Source: Punica granatum (Eukaryota > Streptophyta > Magnoliopsida > Myrtales > Lythraceae). Taken from it: DNA of 64,000 nucleotides. A program made the translations under genes and the position numbers. The DNA is taken from positions 1,922,001 to 1,986,000 of the forward strand of contig NC_045127.1 of assembly GCF_007655135.1 (NCBI RefSeq), read 5' to 3'. Positions 46,636 through 58,883 of the stretch are shown piece after piece. The first letter of the stretch is position 1; every line of letters begins with the position of its first letter. The notes under the pieces are model-generated. The model made no database searches, was not told where the DNA came from, and saw only the letters and a list, made by a program, of their open reading frames with translations.

Positions 46636-47517
46636 TTCTATGTTTGATCAACCGGAGATGATAGGATATAGGAGGATGAGGAGGATGGGAGAGGATTTAA
46701 ATTATAATGACTAAAATTATCCTAATCAAATGTTTGGTACACGTGGAAGGTCTAGAATTAGGATATCAAGGTGAAATGACATGGGTGCCTAAATTATTTT
46801 TTTCAAATTTTCAAATAAATACATTAATCAGCCCAAAAAAAATATAAATAAATTAATATTCTAAAATTAAATTAAAATTTTAATAATAAAAATTTGAAAA
46901 TTAAAAAAAAGATAGCGAAGCAGTTTTAATGGCGGAATCGGGAGAAGAAGAGCTCCAGTGTGACGGTAGGAGGTCGAGTGCAGTGGAGGGGGAGCTAATG
47001 GAGGCGGAGAGGCCGGCGGCGTAAAGGGGACGAAGGACGAAGGACGAAGATGGAGGCATTGATTGGGTGGGAGGTGGGGTGCCAGAGGGGGAAGGTGGTG
47101 GTGGTGGTGCCGAGGGAGGAGGAGGGGTTACGAGGAGGGAGCCAGCTGTTGGAGAGAGAGCGTCAAAGAACGTGGAGCAGCAGTGGATGACGGAGGAGTA
47201 GAGGTGGATCTGGAGCTGGAAGGAAGAGTTGAAGGCGTCAGAGCGGGGACAAGGATGAGGAAACCACCATCCTTCTCCCATGGTCACTTGAACGAATGGC
47301 AAATTTTGAAAATTTGATCCTAACAGTGGGATAATTCTGTCATTTTGGTCAAAATATTTTCCTTATCCGGGCCCAACCCACCCCCTCACCCCAACTTGGC
47401 CCTTAAAGAATAATGCGGTCCAATCCTCCTCTAGTTCCCATCCTAATTGTCACCAAACACCGGATAAGGATTTGAGAAATCATATCATGTCTTATATCTA
47501 GTCGACCAAATATGGCC
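46636..47517. mobile_element. Candidate non-autonomous PIF/Harbinger-like element carrying a GC-rich ORF
   Basis: The ends are weak inverted repeats (11 of 17: ttctatgtttgatcaac and ggccatatttggtcgac), with TAA outside both ends (46633-46635 and 47518-47520). Sub-terminal phrases also mirror each other (gataggatatagga / gacatgatatgattt). The middle has much higher GC than its flanks and an ORF at 46901-47302 (-, 133 codons) with a run of prolines (TPPPPSAPPPPPSPSG). It may be a captured gene piece. I recognise no transposase. The ends need an alignment to confirm. Confidence 0.4.
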
Positions 47518-47604
47518 TAAACAAATAACTTTCACGGCATACTAACTTATATATAAGAGTAGACGAAAGGCCCGTGCATTAATTAGAATCTCGAATAATT
47601 AAAG

Positions 47605-50229
47605 TGTGTCGGCACCCCATTTTGGTCCACCCTAACAAAAGGCGGGCAAAATCGTCATTTGTCACTATCGAGGCCAAAAAAAATAATTTTCTACATAATA
47701 TCGATCCCTAAATTTTTCTGAACACAATGGCGCTCTCGGATCATTTTTTCGATATCCAATTGAAAAGACGAGAATTTTAATTTTTACGCGCGTCAAATTC
47801 AAATTCTTAAATCTGTTAAAAAAAAACTCTCTCACGCGATCAGACCGGTCTGACACCCGACAGAATTTCTAAAGTGGGTCAGAACTTTCTGACCCTTTCA
47901 TTTTCGCCCATACTCTTTCTTTCTTTCCACTTCGCCCCCTCTTCTTTTCTTCCTCTTCCTTTCCACCCCGCCGTTTTTTCCTTCTCTTCTCTTCTCCCCC
48001 CTCATCTTCTCCTCTTCTTTCACTGACGTCCCTCTGCCATCTCCAACACACAGCGGTTGCCCACCCACCGCGACCGCCTGCCACCACTAACACGCTCGCT
48101 TGACATGCCACCGCTCGCTTCCCTGACACGCTCCCTTACCGCTTTCCCTCTCTCTCCGGCTCGATTTTTTCACAAAAACCCACGGCCCCCTCTCGAGATC
48201 GGGGGGGGGGGGGGGGGGAGGGGATTTCTCGCAAAATCGACGCCCAATCTCGCTCTCTCTCTCTCGGTTTTTCTCCCCAATTGATCCGCAACACTTCCCC
48301 GCACAAAACTCCTCCATTTCCTCCTCTCAATTTCCCCGGATTTCAAGCGATTAAGCTCGAAAACCCCTCACCGGAAAAACTCAAAACCCCATAGAAAAAA
48401 ACTTGAAATCCGGACTGGCCTGAGCCTCGTGATGCTCGTCTCGAGCACGACGCAGCCCAGGCGGTGCTCGCCGCCATCTCCCGCGCCCACTTGCTCCGTC
48501 GCCGCAGCTCCCAGAGGCGGGAATCGCCGCTCTTGACCGTTGGAACCCCCTCTCCGCCCTTCTTCGTCTTCTCCGACGTTCTCCCTCTCACGGGCTCGGC
48601 CTATCTTTTCGGTTTGTGTAGGTCTAGCCCAATCGAGTCGACTCAGCCCAATCCAGCAGAGGCGATCCGACCCAGTCTGCCCGACCTGTTCCGCCTAACT
48701 TGGAACTCGGCCCGGAACGCACAGATCCAGCCCGTTCGGCCCAACCCGTCTGAGGTCCAAAGCCCTCTGCGGCCCAGCTTCCTCGCCCGAGGCCCAGTTC
48801 CCACGTGCGTGGCCTAGTCCTCCGCGATCCAGCCCGGCCCAACTCGCCGGCCCAACTCGCCGGCCCAACGCCCCTTCCAGCCGGTCCGCACTGTTCAGAC
48901 CGCCCGGTCTGGTCCGAACGTCTGGTTTTCTAGTTTAAATCGAAATTAGGTATATTATTCCGACTTAGTGGTATGCGTAGGTCTTAATTCGTGAATAAAT
49001 TTGATGATTGCAATGATAATTTGTGATTGTCATGTCGAAAAATTGAATTAAAAATTTTTTGAAAATAAAGAAAAAAATGACCAAAAAAATAAAATAATTG
49101 TTGTTTTAATTAAACCAACAAAAGTACGAATTGGAATATTTTAATTACTCGACATTAAAACTGGTTGTTTGAAGCAATAACGAATTCACACGAATCAATC
49201 TCATGTTCACTCGGCTTTAATGGAATTAAATCGATTAAATACATCAAAATTGGTTTAATTAATTATTCGGACTTAAAAATTGACAAAATTAAATTCTATC
49301 ATGACTAATTTTGCTTATTTATGTGCACATGTGAATAACTGGATCTGATTTGATCGAAATCTCGCACGAATCGGCTAATCACGTAAACATGGCATTAAAA
49401 GACACAACTCTCTTGCATTCACAAGTTCATCGGATTTCATTTACTTTGTCTACTTTCAATGTTTTGTCTGTTTTCTGTTTATTTATTACGGGTCGAGTCC
49501 GAATCCCTAAGATACGATATACATGGGGTCCAACACCCTCTCTAGTCAATCACGGGGTCCAACGCCCCCACACACCTAGCGCACGCAATCCGAGTACGAA
49601 ATCGGGTCTCGTTCGACTTATTGCTTCGCTCTTAGTAGTGTCTATGTGGAAAACAACTCGGATCGGGTAAGTAAGTCGCGGCCGGACATAACCCGGGAGC
49701 TCGACCGATCCTACGGCTATCAAAAGAGTCATGTGACTCTTTCGCCATCCATTGGTTCAGTTGGATCCGACCCCTAGCTCTCTGAGCCCGCGTTGCTTTA
49801 ATTTCAGTTTCAGTCTTTTTAAACCACACGGTGAGCACGAGTGGGATAATGACCAAACACGAACCAACCGAGATTCAGTTGTTGTTATTTGTATTTTATT
49901 TATTTGAGAGAACAATGTAAGGGTTTATGTTATACATTTATTCATGTAAGAATCCCGATCGAAGAGTGGACAGTCGGAGTGTTTCTTCGAATTTACGGTG
50001 TCAAAACGCATAAGATGAGCGGAACTTAATTAAGCAGTAATTAAATTAAAATGGCAAGTCTAGACAAGTTAGAGTACCAATAGGGCGTGCAGGATATAGG
50101 TACGCACGTAACAGAACCCCCGAATTTGAAATTTAGAGTTCCGCAAGACCATATGCCTTAGCAATTAGGTGTACCCCGTACCCTTAGACTCGGGTAACTC
50201 ACTGGCCCTCGACTTTCGTGTCATAAACA
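47605..50229 (+). mobile_element. Candidate long LTR of an Ogre/Tat-like gypsy element
   Basis: The stretch begins TGTCGGCACCCC (start 47605 or 47607) and ends TCATAAACA. Five bases later comes TGGCGACTC at 50234-50242, the start of a tRNA-Arg-type primer-binding site used by Ogre/Tat elements with very long LTRs. Its 5' part is GC- and CT-rich, unlike surrounding DNA, and includes G18 at 48201-48218, a 12-bp palindrome (CAGACCGGTCTG, 47841-47852) and a cggcccaactcgc tandem block near 48835-48868. ORFs here (for example 48464-48817) look non-coding. No gag or pol follows, so it is a truncated copy. The LTR call rests on end motifs and position only. Confidence 0.45.
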
Positions 50230-50233
50230 GGTA

Positions 50234-50242
50234 GTGGCGACT
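50234..50242 (+). promoter_or_regulatory. Primer-binding-site-like motif (tRNA-Arg type)
   Basis: TGGCGACTC lies just after the putative LTR end. Its identity supports the gypsy/Ogre call; the rest of the tRNA match is not clear. Confidence 0.4.
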
Positions 50243-50620
50243 CATTTTCACGCGTATCCGTCTCGCGTCCTCACGGGAAGGTGGACACTCCCAAACCGCG
50301 TTGCATAGGCGCACGCATGCATATCCTGATGAGACGAAATTCGGATGTGCACAAAGTATACTATTGAAAGCGTTAAATGTATAACATAATTAGGAAAAGT
50401 GATGGTGACATATTTACAAAATGTCAATTATGAAAACTTTTTCTTATAAACATATTTTTTGCACCTTCAGGTCCATAATTTAGAGAGAATAAAATATCTA
50501 ACATCATTTAATAGTATTGGAAACATACACGGACTCTCTATACAAAATTTTCTTACTTTTTTGAGCTGGGAAACTTTTGAATTTCAGTGAATTATGAACT
50601 GTTAGACTTTTGTGAAAGTT

Positions 50621-50877
50621 GGGGCTTTTGAAATTTCGATTATTATGCCAGTTCGAATTCAGAGTTAATTAATTTTAATTTTAATTCAACATATTACACA
50701 ACAAAAATATACATTTTTCAATTCAAAAATTTTAACTTTAACTTTAACTCAACACACTACACAACAAAAACACACGTTTCTCAAGTCAAATTTATAATCA
50801 CATCTCATTTGTCTTTTTCCACAATTAAAATTAAAATTAAAATTAAAGTAATTTTAACTCTGAATCCAAACGACCCC
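50621..50877. repeat. MITE family copy 2
   Basis: Begins GGGGCTTTTGAAATTTCG and ends AATCCAAACGACCCC, with TAA after it (50878-50880). The interior carries two copies of the aactcaacacactacacaacaaaaa block and the cacgtttctcaagtcaaattt block seen in copy 1. The left flank is not a clear TAA, so the left end is approximate. Confidence 0.65.
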
Positions 50878-51561
50878 TAAGATGTATGAGTTAGATTAAG
50901 TTATGGAGTTTTTAAAATTTCATGAATGATGTATCACTATCTTTATTGTGTCATTTACCGAAATCTCATATATAGATTTTGATGCGAAAATCCACTCAAA
51001 TAGAACCCAAACTTGTCCTTCATGACATCTTCCTATCCATTAGACCGCGTCTTTTATATATCGTATACATACGTGGATTCAAATCGTTTTATGACTCGTA
51101 GGTTTTTAACGGTGATTAAATTATCAGATTTTCATAAATATAGATTGGTACGTGTAAAAAGCTTCTATTTGGCCCCGGAGTGGGTTCAGGTTTAGGCAAG
51201 AAAGTTCGGAGTCCCGGGACTTGTCTTTCTCATCGATGTACACGTGGGAGGGCATTAATTTCATCGATCATAATCATATGCTCAACAAAAGGGACGGCCC
51301 TGCGCAACTTAAAATGAGGCATCCTTCAATAATAATATAATTGTATATATTGACCCACCCACCCAACCCAACCGCGCATGACCTCAATGACCCTACCCCT
51401 GGACATAAAAGAAATTTCCACCCTTCCCTACTTCCATAATTGGATACATTTCCATGTTAAGTTCGCTTGAATAATCCCACATGGGACACCCTGTCCTCAT
51501 TTGAACCCAACTCTATTTAATTAGTCCGCTCTCGCCCTCAAGCTTTCCACCTCGGAATATA

Positions 51562-51755
51562 GTGCTCCGTTTGGTTTCGCAGTTAAAATCACAAAAATTT
51601 TAATTTTAACTTTAACTCAACACACCACACAACAAAAATACACATTTTCCAAGTAAAAAATTTTAACTTTAACTTTAACTCAACACACTACACAATCATT
51701 TGTTCTTTTCCACAATCAAAATCAAAGTTAATTTAACTCTGAAGCCAAACGCACC
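51562..51755. repeat. MITE family copy 3
   Basis: Begins GTGCTCCGTTTGGTTTCG and ends AGCCAAACGCACC, with ATA on each side (51559-51561, 51756-51758). It shares the aactcaacacaccacacaacaaaaatacac block with copy 2. Confidence 0.7.
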
Positions 51756-51998
51756 ATAGATATCTATATGATAGAAGCTTGGTTTGGATACAATGCGACA
51801 TATCAGAAATCCGTTTGTTCATCCGCCGTACACCACTGAGGTTAGAGCCTAATATGATACACGATATATCTAGATAGGGATATGTATGTTCCATAAGTTT
51901 CCCCACTTCATCATGGTCACTAGCAAGCTTGTTTAAGTTTAAGCAGAGCAGAATGAATGCGAAGGCCCCTTTTAGGAAGTGGGGAGTGAGGAGGTGGG

Positions 51999-52033
51999 GA
52001 CAAACAAACAAACGAACGAACGAACGAATGAAT
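51999..52033. repeat. (ACAA/ACGA)n microsatellite
   Basis: A run of caaa then cgaa tetranucleotides about 190 bp before the lectin gene's ATG. It could lie in the promoter or leader. Confidence 0.85.
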
Positions 52034-52221
52034 TCCATAGCCTTTCCCACTTGCCCTCCATCATTCCCTCTTTCTTTCCACCCACCAAATTCCTTTCCCG
52101 GAAAATGAGCAGCGGAAGACGATCTGCAAGAAGACCACCAACCACCACCAACCACTGCCCAGAAATTCCTAGCCGATCCACCGCCCAAGATGGAACCACC
52201 TATTAACACTCCTGCCAATTC

Positions 52222-53893
52222 ATGACTCCCGATTTCCCCGACACCTTCCTCCTCGTCCTAGCAAACATCCTCCTTTTCTTCGCCCATGCTTCCAGCTCCA
52301 AGTCCGACCTTCGGGTTGGATACCGGGTGACGCTGGCCGTCCCTACTACGTACAGTCCCGGCTTCACCGGGAGGGCTTATTTGCTAGAGAGCGACAAGAC
52401 GGAGCCGAGCTTCAGAGCTGCATTGAGCGTGGAAGCTTTCGAGCCAGCGAGAAAGTACTCGTGTTCGGTCGAGGTGTTTGCTGGAGACGTCAAGGTCTGG
52501 AACTCGGGACATTATTCTAGATTCCATGTGTCCGACGTATGCGTCCTTGAGCTGACTGCAGACGGAGATCTTCAGTTGAAGGGCCCGAACGACAAGATTG
52601 GGTGGCGAACCGGAACTTCCCGGCAGAGTGTTGAGGTGCGTCCCAACATCCTCAAAATCCTACAATTCCTGCCTGTTTTTACAACTTCAAAATGTTCATA
52701 TTTTAAAGTACAGAAGATTTGGACAACGCACATAATCGTAGGCAAAATACTATTATTCATCGCATAATCAGGTCGTTTTTTTTATTGGTTAATAATTTTG
52801 TGAATTTTTTTTTTAAAAATAATAATAATTGCTGTTCAATCCAAACAATTGTAATTGTGGATGGATGCAGAGGATGCAGATACTGAGGACTGGCAACTTA
52901 GTCCTGGCGGACGCTCTGAACAACATTAAATGGCAGAGCTTCAATTTCCCAACAGACGTAATGCTGTGGGGTCAACGGCTCGACGTGGCGACCTGGTTGA
53001 CTTCTTTCCCCAGAAATTCAACCTTCTTCTACTCCTTCGAAATTCAGCACGACAAGATCGCCCTCTACCTCAATTCCGGTCAGTTCAAGTACTCTTACTG
53101 GGATTTCGCGCCCTCGAAGAACCGGAACATAACGTTCCTTCAGTTAGGCACGAGGGGGCTCGAGTTGTTTGACTACCCGCACAAGAAGATTGCCCAGATA
53201 CTGCCGTCCCGGAAACCCAAAACAGAAGCCCCAAGATTCCTGGCGCTAAACAATGAGAGTGGAAACATGGGCCTGTACTATTATTCCCCTGAAGACAGGA
53301 GATTCTCGGCGGACTTTCAGGCCCTGAACAAGACTTGCGATCTCCCCACGGCATGCAGGCCATACGGGATCTGTACGTTCTCGAACGCTTGTTCCTGCAT
53401 CCGACTTGGCTCTGGGAGCCATAATGGGCCAGGCTCGGGGTGCGAGAACGGGCTTTCAGTTGATCCGTGCAGCGGCGGAGGCCCGTTCGAGATGCTTGAA
53501 TTGGACGGGGTCAGTGATGTGCTGCAGGGCGGTCCAAAGAGGGCCAATATAAGCAAAGATGAGTGCACAAGATCCTGCCTAGAAAACTGCACTTGTCTAG
53601 CAGCGTTATATGATTCTAGGAACATGGGGACGTCTGAGTGCTATTTTTACGGAATTATGGTGGGGATTAAGCAGGTGGATCGCGGCCGAGGATTGGCATA
53701 CATGGTTAAGGTTCCGAAGGGGACGCGGTCAGGTCATGGGAAGTCAAACCCAAAGAAGTGGGTGCTGGTCTTGGTCGGAGTAGTTGATGGGATCATTATC
53801 CTAGCGGTTCTTGGAGGATTGTTTTATTACTTGATTTGGAAGAGAAGGAAGAGGAGCTCTGATATGGGTACCCCTCCTACTGACAACAGATAG
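52222..53893 (+). CDS. Lectin/PAN membrane protein without kinase (At5g03700-like)
   Basis: Two exons, 52222-52635 and 52871-53893, joined in phase 0, encode 478 residues. A secretion signal (LLVLANILLFFAHASSS) opens the protein. A bulb-lectin-like part follows, with VCVLELTADGDLQLKGPNDK, the LRTGNLVLADALNNIKWQSF strand and FPTDVMLWGQRL. A Cys-rich stretch comes next (CDLPTACRPYGICTFSNACSC), then a PAN/apple domain at about 335-420 with CTRSCLENCTCLAALYD. A single membrane helix (about 435-461) and only 17 cytoplasmic residues (KRRKRSSDM...) close it. S-domain receptor kinases have this ectodomain plus a kinase; this one has none, as in the Arabidopsis 'PAN domain-containing protein At5g03700' (about the same length, from memory). 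A cell-surface sugar-binding or co-receptor role is plausible, not shown. I took the ATG that precedes the signal. Confidence 0.92.
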
Positions 53894-54624
53894 AATGCAG
53901 ACACAGTCATGAAATGTTTTCTCATGGCCTTTTTTTTTAATTTCAGGATAGGATCATTTTTTTTTTTTGGGTTCACAGAAAGTGCCATTTTACCTGGACA
54001 AATATCAATTTTTTTAATCCTTAAACGTCCATGATCTATTCTCACTTCTCAGCATTCGAGTTTCTGGAATTGCATGAGAAAACTCTTTCTGATTGATGGC
54101 TTGATTTGAGTTAATCATCGCACTCAAATCCCATCCATGCATTCTCAATTAGCTTGAACTCGATATTTATCCTCTCGAGGCAAATGGTTCAAGAAGTCGA
54201 TGGTAAATGCCACATATGTCATTGCTTTTCGGAATTAAAAACTTGCAGCCCTCAAATGCCTCCCCTTCATATAGGAGCCAGTGCTGATACAGTGGTTTGG
54301 AGTCGTTCCAACTGAGACGATAATGATCCAGTACGGACCATTAAGAACAACAAATTTCTTCGGTTCATGTGAAGCCCACGATTACATCCCGAGTATTATA
54401 TTGTACCATTTCACAACCCAAATTTGTACCTCAAGCCCACTTCTCCTAGTCCCGCAAGCACCCATATGCGAGTCCTATTGCCAACCGTTACGCATGTAGG
54501 TCTGGACTGGAGTGCAAGACCAAACTGAGGCCCAAGGAAATGTTTCCATTTGTAGCAATCTTGACGAAAAAATCTTTCCCTAACGGCCCATTTGGCAGGC
54601 CTAGGAGGGAATATATACAAATTT
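53894..54624. other. Downstream of the lectin gene
   Basis: Probable 3' UTR then spacer; T/A runs near 53930-53970. The ORF at 54281-54499 (+) is unassigned. Confidence 0.35.
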
Positions 54625-54806
54625 TTCAACCAACGTGGTTGGTTCAACGGTTCGACGTTTATTCCGCTTAAGTAAGGTCTCGAGTTCGAGTTCTTATGAA
54701 AATTCATGCTATAAGAATTTTACCCCTTAGTGAGTCGACCCGCCTCGACTGGATTAATCGGCGCTCAATTAAGTTTTCGAATACCAAGGTTCACACCGAA
54801 AATATA
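54625..54806 (+). mobile_element. SINE family B, best-preserved plus-strand copy
   Basis: The head reads aacgtggttggttcaacggtt, followed by gtctcgagttcgagttct (box B-like), the ttagtgagtcgac...ctcgactggattaatcgg body and the ggttcacaccgaaaa end. It is the clearest full-length example of the family in this window. Confidence 0.75.
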
Positions 54807-54935
54807 CAAAATTTTCATCCTACCATTCCATAATCCATGGATTATATTCTTCTCAACTACCCCCTATTCCATGGCCAAGAAGGCAAAACCTCAAGTCCTT
54901 TTTTGGTTTATTGTGCAACAATTAGCTGCATAAAA

Positions 54936-55022
54936 GAACACTTTCTGGATCAAACCGACTCGAACTGAATTAGTCGAGACCCGTTGGGTTTTCGAATACT
55001 AGAGATTCACACCGAAAAAAAG
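54936..55022 (+). mobile_element. 5'-truncated SINE family B copy
   Basis: Only the 3' body and tail (gaactgaattagtcgagacc ... gattcacaccgaaaaaa) are present. Confidence 0.65.
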
Positions 55023-56000
55023 AACATTTTCCGTAATGGGAAGATAAATCCTGCCAACCATATGAGAAGTTATAATCGAAACTCGTAAGTGCTAATGATT
55101 AATGATATACATACACACACATATTACCCTTATAATTTGCGACTTCCGTTGAATATATATGTCTTCAGAATCTAGATTAATAGCTTGCCGTGAATTTATT
55201 TAGTATATAAGACATATTTTATATCTTAACTAGAAGTTAATTATGGGATCTTCCGAGCTCCTTCCACTGTGTGTAGTGTACTGTCGTTTAGTGTAATAAT
55301 GATTATATATATATGTATATAATGGAAATGGTCATTCATCATTGCACGTGAGTGCGGACACTGTGGGTACTGTCTTAGTTACACCTTCAAAAGACATTGT
55401 TAATAAGAGATGATCAATTTGCTGTGATGGAAGCAAGTTTAGGGATTGCCAACTATTAGTTCTCGGATATAGATAATCTTGGTGAATTTTATGATCCATG
55501 TTCTCGAGGTCACTCGTGGTGCATGCATCTCTTGCACGCTAGCTTGTTCCTTAATTTTCGATCATTATTCACTCAATGCAAAGACCGACCTTTATGAAAT
55601 AACTTCTGCCTCATCTGATTAATCAATCCGTATGGTTGCTGTTAAATCCGGATACAATACGGGATCTAGAGCTCCCTCCGTTGCATCCCATGTGGTGAGA
55701 TAATATACATACATCATGTGCAGGGTTGAATACTCAAGAGAGAAGACTCTATCAATTCGGTTGATGGCTATGTATGTTCTGGTTCCCCTCGTCTAGAGCT
55801 GAAAGCTTCATCTGTCGGCTCGACTCGAAAACTTTTTGTTTCCCCTGTATATATTCTTTTCTTCCTCGAGAGACAAGAGACTCCTACTTTATTGGGGGGC
55901 CGGAGCATATTTAACTTTTGGCTGTCTTGGCTGGCGGGGACCTCAATCAGTCTCTTGTTGTGGTATTATAGGTCTTGTTTGTACCGTCGAAACGCCAATC

Positions 56001-56031
<31 letters not shown>

Positions 56032-57327
56032 GTATATCTTACACTGATAAGCACATGATCATTTCTTTATATTCCATGCCTTGTTTATGTTTTTTTTTTT
56101 AGGGTAAAACGAATAGACATGTAGTGTGTGAGAGAGTGTGTAGCCAGAGAGGATGTACGTCCTTCAATTTTAATAGTTTCTATCTTTTTTTTTCCTAATT
56201 GGTTTTTTTGTCATCTTCATGAGTGAAAAACGAAAAGATCTCCATGCATTAAGGGGGGGAGACGACATTGTTTGAACTTAGCCCGTGAACCTTTCTAACT
56301 CTATTGTCACAAATAACAGGTCTCACGTCACAACAGGGAATCATATGTGTGTCGCCACTTTATATATGAACATCAATCCGCCCCGTCTCTGTTAATTATT
56401 ACAAGAACAAAAGACCCCACCATCGATAGCGAGGGCTTCTCTCCATTTATAGTACTAATCCATGCCATGCACCATGAGACCGAAATGATCGTGTAAAAAT
56501 CAATATAAATATAGCTAGCTAGGCATATTGTACTCTTTCTTTAGCAATTGTCGAATAGGATTTTAACCATCAGTCATATACCATTATTAGAAGTTGATGT
56601 ATGGATGATCCATGTAAAAGGATTTGGTTGTAAGTAGTTTCACTTTTCACAATTTCTTATTACACAAATATAAATCATCATCTCTAATCACACCATCCAT
56701 CAAAAAGGAAACTCCATGGCGTATATATATGGTGGTTTCAAAATTTCAGTTTGCAAAGTGGACTAAAGTTGAAACTTCAAGGTACAGAAGGCATTTTCCA
56801 ACGCAAGAAAATATATACCGTGAAATTATTTTTCAGAAATTGCCAAATGAGTTCTTCCAAAATTAAACAACCAAAATCATCGTTAGCTAGCTGTAATTAA
56901 ATTATCCAGACAAGATCCCACCAAAATTAAAAAAATTATAGAGACAAGACAGCAGCTTAAGTCTGTCTTTATAAGGATGCATCATATTCATTGATAAATA
57001 TTAATCTATATATATAAATATGTATGCAACCTAATACCAAAATCCGAGTGCTTTTTGGAAAATTTACACGTATGGTGCCAAAATTCATCTATACACGGAT
57101 AAAATTATTTTCCAGTTTCATAGACCAACATCATTTTCTTTTTGGACATATAAGATATCAGACCAACATCAATCACTTCATCGCGAGCCCATCCTGATCA
57201 AAGTGGAATTTTTGTTCGGAATAAGAATAAAAATAATTTTATATACATTCCTCAAATATGCCAAGCAAATAATGATTACATGAAATTAATAAAGATCGAA
57301 TTAAATGACAGAAATGGACATGAATTT
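55023..57327. other. Intergenic stretch with microsatellites
   Basis: No gene recognised. A (CATA)n run occurs at 56001-56030, with an (AT)n run near 55306-55321. ORFs at 55836-56102 and 56624-56866 are unassigned and low in complexity. Confidence 0.4.
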
Positions 57328-57478
57328 TTTTCGGTTATAAGGATTGCCCATGAGCTAGTACATTGAAATAGAAATCTTAAATATCTAATAAAGATATACA
57401 ATAGTTCTTACTAGTTACCAAACCTGAGACCTTTTGGTTACCAGAGGAGATGTGTGCTACTGCGCTATACCTTCTCTT
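57328..57478 (-). mobile_element. SINE-like repeat, family C
   Basis: The order ttttttcggttataaggattgccc..., ...cctgagaccttttggtt..., gtgtgctactgcgctatacc matches the repeat at 7915-8085 (where the matching parts read tttttcggttataaagggggc and gtgcgtcactgcgttatatcc). Confidence 0.55.
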
Positions 57479-57827
57479 GACATGAATTTGCTTCCCTAAA
57501 AAATCTTCCAAAAGTATGACGTGTAGGAACTCTAAAGGTGTCAATTCATGAAATTAATTTCACGGATAAAAGAAGTTATTATTACAATTTATTGAAAAAG
57601 AAGAAGAAGAAGTTATTATTACACAAATGAAGAATCAAAATAAACTAGGGCTGATAAGAACCAGTAACTAACAAGTGAAACAAAATTAGGGAAAATCATT
57701 GCCAACTCACAAGAGCTCGTATATATATATATATGAAAACTTTCCTTGTATCCTAAATTCATGAGCATCAGATTAATTGATCCTCGTGAAGCATTATTGT
57801 TATATCTTTTTTTTTTTCTAGGTCTGC

Positions 57828-58013
57828 ATCGCTTCGTATTCGAAAAATTTAGAGAGTTTCGACTAATATAGGTCCGAACTGGATTGATCAATTTAGAGGT
57901 AAGACTCTCCCAATTATGAATATTCTCAATTCACAAGATCCGAACCTAAGATCTTACTTAAAGAGAATAAAATGTTTAATCACTTGAATCAATTCAATTG
58001 ATTTTATTATTTT
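57828..58013 (-). mobile_element. SINE family B copy, diverged
   Basis: The minus strand carries the family order (ggtctgcatcg..., aactggattgatcaattta, cgaacctaagatcttacttaaag head) with many changes. Confidence 0.5.
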
Positions 58014-58170
58014 AATATCTTTCCTTATGCTTAGAGTAACAGACTTGCACCACACGACTCCCTAATGGCACGGGAATCCGAAAGTAACATTATGCCTAGC
58101 TTACTGTAATTATAATAAGAACACGACACGGTTGATGATCGAGCAATACGTATTAAGTTTTAAAATTTTA

Positions 58171-58361
58171 TGCTGCGTTTGAATTGTTAATGTTATTTTA
58201 GAATCATGATTTTGATTTTGATTTTGATTTTGATTGTGGAAAAAGACAAATGAGATAGTATTATAAATTTGACTTGAGAAACGTGTATTTTTATTGTGTA
58301 ATGTGTTGAGTTAAAATCAAAATCATGATTCTAAAATTACTTTTACAATTCAAACGGGGCA
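58171..58361. repeat. MITE family copy 4 (opposite orientation to copy 1)
   Basis: Begins TGCTGCGTTTGAATTG and ends ACAATTCAAACGGGGCA. The interior (gattttgattttgatt..., gtggaaaaagacaaatgagat, ttgacttgagaaacgtgt) is the reverse complement of copy 1. The target duplication is unclear. Confidence 0.72.
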
Positions 58362-58696
58362 ACTCTCCAATGAAAATTTTGCCCTCTTTCTCGAAAAGCA
58401 AAAATGGTGCGTATATATATATATATATCGACTACTAAACCATCCATCAAAAAACCAAAAAAAAATCCATAAAAAAATAGCCTACCAAACCCAAAAACAA
58501 TGCCAAACATTTGTGCATACTCAACATACTAATTTTACATATACTTATCCAAGAAAAAAAAAGAACCAACTAATTTTATACAGTTGTCATGCACAAGCGT
58601 AGCTAATAAACTGTTGCCCTAGGACGACAAAACAGATATAAAACAAGCATATGCGGCTGTTTCAACGCTCGATCAAGTAGGGCCGTCTAATATATT

Positions 58697-58883
58697 TTTT
58701 TCGGTGTCAACTTGATATTCAGAAACTTAATTGGGCCACGACTAATTCAGTCTAGTCGGGTCGACTCACTGAGGGGTAAAATTTTCCCAACATAAATTTT
58801 CTGCATTCACAAGAACTCAAATCCAAGACCTTGTTTAAGCGGAATAAACGTCATACCGCTTGAACCAATCCACGTTGATAGGC
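58697..58883 (-). mobile_element. SINE family B copy
   Basis: The minus strand runs from caacgtggattggttcaagcgg (58883) through aaacaaggtcttggatttgag to the caccgaaaaaaa end near 58697. It is nearly full length. Confidence 0.72.

Noticed and set aside
47063..47317. Plus-strand Gly/Trp/Arg-rich ORF
   Set aside because: Mirror of the Pro-rich minus-strand frame; low-complexity composition only.
48057..48330. ORFs around the G18 run
   Set aside because: Driven by CT/GC-biased repeat sequence within the putative LTR; no family similarity seen.
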